Below are positions 7,644-13,951 of a stretch of DNA of 34,165 bases, in pieces (position 1 is the stretch's first letter; every line of letters begins with the position of its first letter). The notes beneath the pieces are model-generated. The model did no database searches and was not told where the DNA came from. It saw only the letters and a list, made by a program, of their open reading frames with translations. The position numbers and the translations under genes are program-made. Origin of the DNA: Bacteroidota bacterium (lineage in GTDB: Bacteria > Bacteroidota > Bacteroidia > Chitinophagales > Chitinophagaceae); NCBI GenBank assembly GCA_030706685.1, contig JAUZOA010000063.1:1-34165 (forward strand). The letters are read 5' to 3'.

Positions 7644-7929
7644 ATGAAAATTTCATCAAAATATATGAGATGGAGCCGCATAAAAATTGGCCGGCCGCTA
7701 GCCTTAGGGATCGGCGGAATCTTGTTATTTTTTATCTTGTCTTGCGGGGGTACCGCGTCTGAAAGATCCGGTAAGGAAGCCAAAAAAGTCCGGTTGGTTC
7801 CCGAAGACAGAAATGACATGTATTGGCAAAAAGGTATTTTTCTTTTTTGGACTTTTTCCCATTTATGGTGTATGGACAGGGATCAGTGATTATAATATTC
7901 TATTGTTAATGGTAAAGCCATTGTTTTGA
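7644..7929 (+). pseudogene. Small two-helix membrane protein disrupted by a +1 frameshift
   Basis: The ATG at 7644 opens a frame with a membrane helix (ALGIGGILLFFILSCGG) and a charged linker, which in frame ends at 7889 in an unconvincing tail (TFSHLWCMDRDQ). If the frame moves by +1 within the homopolymers at 7837-7841 or 7843-7848, it continues as FGLFPIYGVWTGISDYN then ILLLMVKPLF, a plausible second helix. It stops at 7927-7929, where TGA overlaps the TTG start of the next gene (TTGA). That join and the overlap suggest one original gene with one extra T, either a real mutation, an assembly error or a slippage site. The family is not recognised. Confidence 0.6.
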
Positions 7930-8111
7930 GCCAGAAAAAAAGTTTTGTCATACGAATTGATAATGATACCTACAAGGCCCTGGAAAAATGGGCCGCCGAT
8001 GAGTTTCGCAGTGTCAACGGCCAGATCGAATGGATACTTTCGCAAAAATTAAAAGAAACAGGAAGGGTGAAAGAGAGTGCATCGAAGACAAACAATAAGA
8101 AAAATCTATAG
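7926..8111 (+). CDS. Arc/MetJ-type ribbon-helix-helix DNA-binding protein
   Basis: 61 residues with a TTG start. KKSFVIRIDNDTYKALEKW gives the DNA-contacting beta strand (SFVIRID) and helix A. ADEFRSVNGQIEWILSQKL gives the turn with R-S-V-N-x-Q-I-E, the hallmark of Arc-like repressors. The TTG is the only plausible start, because an in-frame TAA lies upstream at 7893 and no ATG is available. It also creates a four-base TTGA overlap with the upstream frame, which suggests translational coupling. The C-terminus is short and basic. As the last gene of the SPFH operon it is the likely autoregulator acting at the palindromes at 6189-6210. Alternatively it could be the antitoxin of a lost partner. 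Confidence 0.85.
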   Translation: MSQKKSFVIRIDNDTYKALEKWAADEFRSVNGQIEWILSQKLKETGRVKESASKTNNKKNL

Positions 8112-8140
8112 GGTTTGTATAAGGGTTGAAGATGATAATA

Positions 8141-8176
8141 AAAAAAACTGCTTCTTATCCGAAGCAGTTTTTTTTT
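8141..8176. terminator. Bidirectional intrinsic terminator
   Basis: AAAAAAACTGCTTC (8141-8154), loop TTATCC, GAAGCAGTTTTTTT (8161-8174) and further T bases. The stem is flanked by an A-run on the left and a T-run on the right. It lies between the convergent RHH and M1 peptidase genes and would serve both strands. Confidence 0.9.
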
Positions 8177-8201
8177 ATTTATTTCTTTTTAGCGGGGAGT
8201 A

Positions 8202-10589
8202 TCAGAACGCTTTTTTCTCCTGTGCTTTTTGCATGGGATTAGCGCCCGGCTGCTGTTGCCCTGCTCTTGGCGCGCCAATTCTTTGTTTGAATAATGTGAA
8301 TTTGGATGGTTGCGGCATCGTATTCCAGTTATTATTACTTTCATTGATATCCGCTGTTTCGCGGTAGGGATCGAGTTTGATAGAAACGACTTCTTTGTCC
8401 TGGATAAATGTTTTCACCACTTTATTCTCATTCAGTCTCCAAACCTGCGCGGGGATACGGGTTACTTCTTTCGTTCCGTCTTTATAGGTCCATTCAATGA
8501 TGATGGGCATTACCAAACCTCCCTTATTGCTTAAGGTTAATTCATACATATACCGGTTGCGGTATTTATCTTTATCCGCATCACTCAGCGCTTCAGGTCC
8601 ACCGGCAGGTATTTTAATTTCATATTTCGTCGTGTCATAAGGTTCAATGCCGCGTGCGTACCTCCAGTAAAAATCCCGGAGGCTGGTATCCGCATCCGTG
8701 GCAAAAGTGATTTTCTTGTCCTCCCGGTTACGTACTTTGGAAATATCATCATAGTCATTCAGCCTGGGTTTATCAACGCTGCGCCTGATCGTCCTTTCCG
8801 CTGTTTGTTGCGGTACAGCGTCGACATCGGCCCTGGCAACTTTTACCGAATCGAGGGAAATATCACAGGCGTCTGTGCCATAGAACCATCCTCTCCAGAA
8901 CCAGTCAAGATCTTCCCCGCTGGCATCTTCCAGCGTACGAAAGAAATCAGCGGGCTCGGGATGCTTGAAAGCCCATCTCCTGGCGTATTCTTTAAAAGCA
9001 TAATCAAATAATTCCCTGCCCATGATTGTTTCGCGGAGAATATTCAGGCCTGTTGCCGGTTTGGAATAAGCATTCGGGCCAAACCCAATAATGTTTTCCG
9101 AATTGGACATGATGGGCTCTAATTCATCTTTGGGAAGTTTCATGTAATCGGTAATAAGGTAGGCCGGACCTCTTCTTACCGGGAACTTGTTGTCAAAAAG
9201 TTCTTCCGTCAGGTATTCCACGAATGTATTCAGCCCTTCATCCATCCAGGTCCATTGGCGTTCATCGCTATTAATGATCATCGGGAAGAAATTATGTCCT
9301 ACCTCATGAATGATAACTCCCAGCATGCCGAATTTAGTGGCTTCGCTATAAGTTCCGTCTTTTTCCGTGCGCCCGTTATTAAAACAGATCATCGGGTATT
9401 CCATGCCATTACTGGCCTCCACGCTTTGCGCTACAGGGTAAGGATAGGGTATAGTGAACTTCGAATATGTTTTGATAGTATGCGCTACCACTTTGGTAGA
9501 ATAGGGACGCCATAAGTTATATGCTTCTTTCGCATAATAGCTCATGCACATGATTTTTTTCCCTTCGACGGTAACAGGCATCGCGTCCCATACGTATTTA
9601 CGACTGCTTGTCCAGGCAAAATCACGGACATTGTCGGCTTTGAATATCCAGGTTTTTGTTTTGGTGCTTTTATTTTTTTCGGCTGCTTTTGCTTCCGCCA
9701 ATGTTACTACTTCTATCGGTTCTTTGGTTGTTTGCGCTTTTTGCCAGCGGCTTAATTGCGCCGGGGAAAGATTGGCGGCATAGTTCTGGCACTCGCCTGT
9801 TGCACCGACCACATGATCAGCCGGCACGGTCATTTGCACTTTGAAATTGCCAAAGGTCAATGCGAATTCGCCACGGCCGGTAAACTGGTGATTTTGCCAT
9901 CCCTGGAAATCGCTATAAACACAAAGGCGGGGATACCATTGAGTCATAGTAAAAAGATGATTGCCATCTTCCGGAAAATATTCATAGCCGCCACGGCCTC
10001 CTTTTGTCCTGCGGTCGGATATTTTATAATTCCATTCTAATTTAAAAATAAACCGCTGTCCTGCCTTAAGTGGCGCCGGCAATTCCAGCCGCATCATCGT
10101 TTTATTGATGGTATAGGTCAATGCTTTTCCTGTTGCGTCGGTTAGTTTCAGGATATTAAAGCCATAACCGTTATCGCTTTTCGCCTCGTCCATTCTTTCA
10201 ACCTGCTGCTGGCTTACCTGGGGAGTCATTGAATTGCTTGATTGGTAATTTGCGTTATTGACGCTACTATGCTGGTTTTCGTCGAGCTGAAGCCATAAAT
10301 AGGTAAGCGTGTTGGGTGAATTATTGAAATAAGTAACCATTTCATCGCCGTTCAGTTTCAGGTTTTTTTCATCCAACTCGCATTTAATATCATAGTCGCA
10401 GCGTTGCTGCCAGTATTTGGGACCGGGTGCGCCACTGGCTGTGCGGTATTCATTGGGCGTTGGCAGGATACTGCCTAATTGTTCAAATTTGTTACCGTGA
10501 TTGCTCCCGGGGTTGTTTTGAATATTCTGCGCGGGGGCTGAAGAGCCAATGCCTGCAATAATGAATAAAAATAGTGTTATCTTCTTCAT
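8202..10589 (-). CDS. Secreted M1-family zinc metallopeptidase (aminopeptidase-like)
   Basis: 795 residues. A signal peptide (MKKITLFLFIIAGIGSSAPA) is followed by a beta-rich N-terminal domain (YDIKCELDEKNLKLNGDEMVTYFNNS), typical of M1 enzymes. The gluzincin core has HEVGHNFFP near residue 427 and the third zinc ligand in WTWMDEGLNTFVEYLTEE about 20 residues later, with NGMEYPM playing the role of the substrate-recognising GxMEN loop. A C-terminal beta/helical extension of about 300 residues follows. I infer cleavage of N-terminal residues from peptides outside the inner membrane. It lies 11 bp downstream of the HupE/UreJ-like gene and is co-oriented, so they form an operon. Confidence 0.93.
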   Translation of the reverse strand: MKKITLFLFIIAGIGSSAPAQNIQNNPGSNHGNKFEQLGSILPTPNEYRTASGAPGPKYWQQRCDYDIKCELDEKNLKLNGDEMVTYFNNSPNTLTYLWLQLDENQHSSVNNANYQSSNSMTPQVSQQQVERMDEAKSDNGYGFNILKLTDATGKALTYTINKTMMRLELPAPLKAGQRFIFKLEWNYKISDRRTKGGRGGYEYFPEDGNHLFTMTQWYPRLCVYSDFQGWQNHQFTGRGEFALTFGNFKVQMTVPADHVVGATGECQNYAANLSPAQLSRWQKAQTTKEPIEVVTLAEAKAAEKNKSTKTKTWIFKADNVRDFAWTSSRKYVWDAMPVTVEGKKIMCMSYYAKEAYNLWRPYSTKVVAHTIKTYSKFTIPYPYPVAQSVEASNGMEYPMICFNNGRTEKDGTYSEATKFGMLGVIIHEVGHNFFPMIINSDERQWTWMDEGLNTFVEYLTEELFDNKFPVRRGPAYLITDYMKLPKDELEPIMSNSENIIGFGPNAYSKPATGLNILRETIMGRELFDYAFKEYARRWAFKHPEPADFFRTLEDASGEDLDWFWRGWFYGTDACDISLDSVKVARADVDAVPQQTAERTIRRSVDKPRLNDYDDISKVRNREDKKITFATDADTSLRDFYWRYARGIEPYDTTKYEIKIPAGGPEALSDADKDKYRNRYMYELTLSNKGGLVMPIIIEWTYKDGTKEVTRIPAQVWRLNENKVVKTFIQDKEVVSIKLDPYRETADINESNNNWNTMPQPSKFTLFKQRIGAPRAGQQQPGANPMQKAQEKKAF

Positions 10590-10600
10590 GTTAGTATGGT

Positions 10601-11188
10601 TTATAGTACTTGAATTCTTTCAATAGCCATTTTCATTGCCAGGCTAAATACTGCCGCTGATAAAAAGATTACCCATTCCCGTCTTTTCACTTTCAACAGA
10701 TCCAATATGATCTTTCCAAGGATCAATAAAATAATAACCACCACGATCTGCCCTGCTTCAAGACCGGCATTAAATCCAAACAGGCTCCATCCAATACCCT
10801 GGTCCCTGGCCAGCATTGGGCGTAAAGCGCTGGCAAAGCCCATTCCATGAATCAGGCCAAAGAAAAGAGCCAGGAAATAATTGATACGGATAGTCCTGGT
10901 TGTAAATTTTTTCTGAAACAGGTTACTGATCGCGGTGACAACAATCGTACAGGGAATCAGGAACTCGACCCAGTTTTTATCAAATCTCACTACATCGGTT
11001 ACGCTTAAGGCAAGGGTAAGGGAATGGCCGATGGTAAAAGCTGTGACGAGAATCAGCACCTGTTTCCAGTCGTTTAATATATAAATAGCCGATAATGCGG
11101 CGATGAATAGCTGGTGGTCAAGGGCCTGGTGGCTTATGATATGCTCCCATCCTAAACCAAAATAAAAGCTGAAGTCCTGCATCTTCAT
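10601..11188 (-). CDS. HupE/UreJ-type membrane protein
   Basis: 195 residues with about six membrane helices. Histidines sit in or next to helices: GWEHIISHQALDHQLFIAAL, FTIGHSLTLAL and LIHGMGFASAL. This H-rich helix pattern belongs to the HupE/UreJ_2 group, whose better-known members are nickel or metal permeases; that role is not proven for this clade. It precedes the M1 peptidase by 11 bp in the same operon and is divergent from a DUF6702 protein, an arrangement that would suit a shared extracytoplasmic or metal-supply role for the peptidase. The ATG at 11188 is followed by a second Met two residues on. Confidence 0.87.
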   Translation of the reverse strand: MKMQDFSFYFGLGWEHIISHQALDHQLFIAALSAIYILNDWKQVLILVTAFTIGHSLTLALSVTDVVRFDKNWVEFLIPCTIVVTAISNLFQKKFTTRTIRINYFLALFFGLIHGMGFASALRPMLARDQGIGWSLFGFNAGLEAGQIVVVIILLILGKIILDLLKVKRREWVIFLSAAVFSLAMKMAIERIQVL

Positions 11189-11270
11189 GTGAATTATGGC
11201 CGTCCTGCTAATAGAAAAAAATTAAAAGGAGCCGCCATTAAAGGCTTCAAAATAATCCAGACTTTTGCAA

Positions 11271-11849
11271 ATGGACAAAATATTGTTGCCAATGGTTACA
11301 TCCGTCAATAAATGGTTGCTTGTTTCTGCTTTTATCTTGCTCACCGGTTTTGTAGGGTATTATCCACCCGGGACGACAGGAGTGAACCTTTCACCTGCCA
11401 GCAAAGTGAATCATCCCTTTCATATAAGCACCACGGAAATCAATCACAATGCGACGGATAAATCGCTGGAAATAAGCTGCCGGATATTTACCGATGACTT
11501 TGAAACCTGTTTGTCAAAAGCCTATCATACAAAAGCAGACTTGTCGTCGGCCAATATGAAAACCGCCATGGATACGCTTATAAAAAAATATCTCCTCGGT
11601 CATTTACAAATTAAAGCAGACGATAAACCAATGGCTGCGAAGTACCTGGGTTTTGAAAAACAGGATGAGGCGATATACGTTTATTTTGAATCTGGTAATA
11701 TTCCCACGGTAAAAAAAATAGAGGTTACTGATTCGATCTTATACGACTTATATGACGACCAGATAAGTATCGTTCATGTAATAGTTGGAGGCAACAGGAA
11801 AAGCACCAAATTGGATTGCCCCAAAAAAGAAGCACATTTTGAATTTTAG
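11271..11849 (+). CDS. DUF6702-like secreted protein
   Basis: About 192 residues from the ATG at 11271 (a TTG lies two codons earlier). A hydrophobic N-terminal segment (KWLLVSAFILLTGFVGYY) is a signal peptide or anchor. The motif HPFHISTTEINHN then SLEISCRIFTDDFE is the DUF6702 signature. HLQIKADDKP and KYLGFEKQDEAIYVYFES form the middle strands, and there is a short basic/acidic end. The function is unknown. It is divergent from the HupE/UreJ - M1 operon with a 76-bp spacer, and the three may work together. It ends just before a convergent hairpin. Confidence 0.82.
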   Translation: MDKILLPMVTSVNKWLLVSAFILLTGFVGYYPPGTTGVNLSPASKVNHPFHISTTEINHNATDKSLEISCRIFTDDFETCLSKAYHTKADLSSANMKTAMDTLIKKYLLGHLQIKADDKPMAAKYLGFEKQDEAIYVYFESGNIPTVKKIEVTDSILYDLYDDQISIVHVIVGGNRKSTKLDCPKKEAHFEF

Positions 11850-11853
11850 CCAG

Positions 11854-11880
11854 TAATCAATAATTATTAATAATTGATTA
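11854..11880. terminator. AT-rich hairpin between convergent genes
   Basis: A 27-bp near-perfect palindrome reading TAATCAATAATTATTAATA then ATTGATTA, with one internal mismatch. It sits between the DUF6702 gene and the CNNM/CorC gene, which converge. It lacks a GC-rich stem, so termination is plausible rather than certain. Confidence 0.45.
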
Positions 11881-11892
11881 TTGGGGGACTTC

Positions 11893-13188
11893 TTACTCTT
11901 CCATTTGTTCTCTTAATGCGGGGCTTATCTTGACAAGAACTTTATCAATTCTGTGTCCGTCCATATCAATGATCTCGATAGAAAACCCCTTCCATTCCAG
12001 TTTATCTCCTGTTTTGGGAATACGTTCCAGCCGGTGCAGGATAAAGCCGGCGAGCGTATCGAAACCCTGCTCGCCTTCATTCATCCATTCTGTTTTCTCA
12101 AACTTGGAAAGGAAATCATAGAAAGGTATTTGCGCGTCTACCAGGAAACTGCCATCCTCCCTTTCAATTACTTCGTAATCTTCAATGTCCGGCTGGGGAA
12201 TCTCGCCTACGATGGCTTCCAGGATATCATTCAGGGTTATTAATCCAAGTATGCTGCCATATTCATCCACAATAAAGCAGGAATGTATCTTCGATCCTTT
12301 GAATTTTTCCAACACCTGGTAGGGGGAATTATTTTCCGGAACAAAAAGCGCAGGCTGCATAATATCCTTAAACAACAGGTGATCCGGTGTGATATACAGG
12401 TCCTTAATGGAAACAATCCCTTTGATTTCATCAATGCTGCCATTGCAAATGGGGTATACCGAATGAGGCTCCATCACGATCTTTTCTTTTATTTTTTCTT
12501 CGTTGTCATCGAGGTTGAACCAGATGATATCGCTGCGGTGCGTCATCAGGGAGGTAATATTGCGGTCGCTTAGATGAAATACCCTTTCGATGATTTGCTG
12601 TTCCGCTTCTTCAATGGTACCGGCTTCCGTTCCCTCGGTAATCATGGTTTTAATTTCTTCTTCTGTTACCGCATCATCCTTCATTTTTTTGATATTAAAA
12701 ACACGGAAAAACAGGTTGCTGATCTTATTCAGCAGCCATACGATCGGGTGAGTGAAACGGGCGAATAAGTTCATAGGCCCCGCCACCAGCTTGGCAATGC
12801 GTTCTGCCTGGAGCAGCCCGATGCGTTTCGGAATGAGTTCCCCAAAAATAATGGATAGAAAAGTGACGATGATCACGATGATCGTCACAGAAATGGTACC
12901 TGCGTAATGTTTCAGGAAATCAATTTTCTCAATAGTGGGTTTCAGGAAATGAGCAAATCGTTCGCCGGAATAGACACCTGTAAGAATGGCTATGAGTGTA
13001 ATGCCTATCTGGGCAGCCGACAAAAATATCTCGGGGTTGTTCGAAAGTTCTAAAGCTCTCCGGGCATGGGTATCGCCTTTTTCAGCTTCCGTTTCCAGTC
13101 TTGCTTTGCGGGCAGAAACCAGTGCGATCTCAGACATAACAAACAGGCCGTTTATGAAGATCAACACCAGCAGTATAATAATGTCCAT
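11893..13188 (-). CDS. CNNM/CorC-HlyC family transporter (DUF21-CBS-CorC_HlyC)
   Basis: 431 residues. Domain order: DUF21 with four hydrophobic segments (IIILLVLIFINGLFVMSEIALVSARKARLE opening, ISVTIIVIIVTFLSIIFGELIPKRIGL), then two CBS repeats (MTHRSDIIWFNLDDNEEKI and HSCFIVDEYGSILGLITLNDILEAIVGEI), then the C-terminal CorC_HlyC domain (EREDGSFLVDAQIPFYDF, FDTLAGFILHRLERIPKTGD). The old 'hemolysin' label is misleading, since homologues are linked to magnesium or other cation export. It begins directly after the stop of the PAP2-like gene (no spacer), so the two are co-transcribed and probably translationally coupled. Confidence 0.94.
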   Translation of the reverse strand: MDIIILLVLIFINGLFVMSEIALVSARKARLETEAEKGDTHARRALELSNNPEIFLSAAQIGITLIAILTGVYSGERFAHFLKPTIEKIDFLKHYAGTISVTIIVIIVTFLSIIFGELIPKRIGLLQAERIAKLVAGPMNLFARFTHPIVWLLNKISNLFFRVFNIKKMKDDAVTEEEIKTMITEGTEAGTIEEAEQQIIERVFHLSDRNITSLMTHRSDIIWFNLDDNEEKIKEKIVMEPHSVYPICNGSIDEIKGIVSIKDLYITPDHLLFKDIMQPALFVPENNSPYQVLEKFKGSKIHSCFIVDEYGSILGLITLNDILEAIVGEIPQPDIEDYEVIEREDGSFLVDAQIPFYDFLSKFEKTEWMNEGEQGFDTLAGFILHRLERIPKTGDKLEWKGFSIEIIDMDGHRIDKVLVKISPALREQMEE

Positions 13189-13803
13189 TTAAGCAACAGG
13201 TTGATTCCCGAAGATAATAAATCCATGCCGCTTATTGAACAGTTTGCCTGATAATAAACCTACAGTTAATCCAAATAAAACTCCTGCAAGAACACTCAGC
13301 GGGTAATTCACTCCTGTGTACACCTGAGCGTAAGCAATTAAGCCTGCCCATACAAAACCTATCCATAGCCATTTTTTCACCATGGGCCGGAACGTAATGA
13401 AAAAAAATGCGGCCATGCTGAAATAATTCGCGGCATCATTGGAAATAAACCCGGATCCCGGAGGGCATTGTTTTAGCAGGAGTCTAACCTGAAAAAGAAG
13501 ACCCGTATCCCGGCAGGGACGGAGACGGTCAAAAAAAGAATTGAAAAGCCAGGTGCTTCCCATATCCGTTATGGCAATGGTGCAGGCAAAAAATAATATC
13601 CACCATCCGCCATTGCCTTTAAAATTGAGCAATACGAAGACAGCAAGAAATAAATATAATGGCGCCCAGTATGATCCGTTGCACAGAACCCGCATTATGC
13701 TGTCAAATACAGGGTTAGTAAGGTCATTATTCAATTTCATGAACCACCATTGGTCCCACTGTTTGAGTTGCTGCCAGAAATTTACCTGCAAAAGGAGAGA
13801 CAT
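13189..13803 (-). CDS. PAP2-fold membrane protein lacking catalytic residues
   Basis: About 204 residues from the ATG at 13803 (a TTG nine bases upstream overlaps a promoter box). It has hydrophobic helices in the PAP2 order. The three phosphatase motifs are recognisable by position but altered. Motif 1 keeps RP (SFFDRLRPC) with Asn where the Lys is expected. Motif 2 reads GFISNDAANYF where FPSGH/FPSSHAAN is usual, so its Pro and His are lost. Motif 3 reads YAQVYTGVNYPLSVLAG instead of YSRVYLGVHYPLDVLAG, so Arg, His and Asp are lost. I infer a non-phosphatase, perhaps a lipid-binding or regulatory membrane protein. It directly precedes the CNNM/CorC gene. Confidence 0.85.
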   Translation of the reverse strand: MSLLLQVNFWQQLKQWDQWWFMKLNNDLTNPVFDSIMRVLCNGSYWAPLYLFLAVFVLLNFKGNGGWWILFFACTIAITDMGSTWLFNSFFDRLRPCRDTGLLFQVRLLLKQCPPGSGFISNDAANYFSMAAFFFITFRPMVKKWLWIGFVWAGLIAYAQVYTGVNYPLSVLAGVLFGLTVGLLSGKLFNKRHGFIIFGNQPVA

Positions 13804-13809
13804 ATCCTG

Positions 13810-13817
13810 CAAAAATA
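13810..13817 (-). promoter_or_regulatory. -7 box next to the PAP2-like start codon
   Basis: Minus-strand TATTTTTG matches TAnnTTTG exactly. Only six bases separate it from the ATG at 13803, so transcription would begin at or very near the start codon. It overlaps the alternative TTG start and therefore rules it out. Confidence 0.5.
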
Positions 13818-13890
13818 CCGATTGAGGCGCAATAAGCCGGCCATTTCGGCATCTAAGACTACTGTAAGCCCTGTTTTGTTAAAGCGGGAT

Positions 13891-13930
13891 AATTTGTATT
13901 CTTTTGTATTCTTTTGTTGTCTTTTGTCAC
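13891..13930. repeat. 10-bp phased TTTTG repeats upstream of the LTA-synthase-like gene
   Basis: Four consecutive 10-mers: AATTTGTATT, CTTTTGTATT, CTTTTGTTGT, CTTTTGTCAC. Each places TTTG in the same register, close to one DNA turn apart. The stretch ends 22 bp before the ATG at 13952. It could hold overlapping promoter boxes or a phased binding site. Confidence 0.6.
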
Positions 13931-13951
13931 AGGCCTGGTGAATGATTATTA

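Noticed and set aside
8077-8367. 96-aa frame over the terminator and the M1 gene end
   Set aside because: It runs through the bidirectional terminator and is antisense to the M1 peptidase.
13189-13812. TTG at 13812 as the start of the PAP2-like gene
   Set aside because: It overlaps an exact -7 promoter box; the ATG at 13803 fits better.
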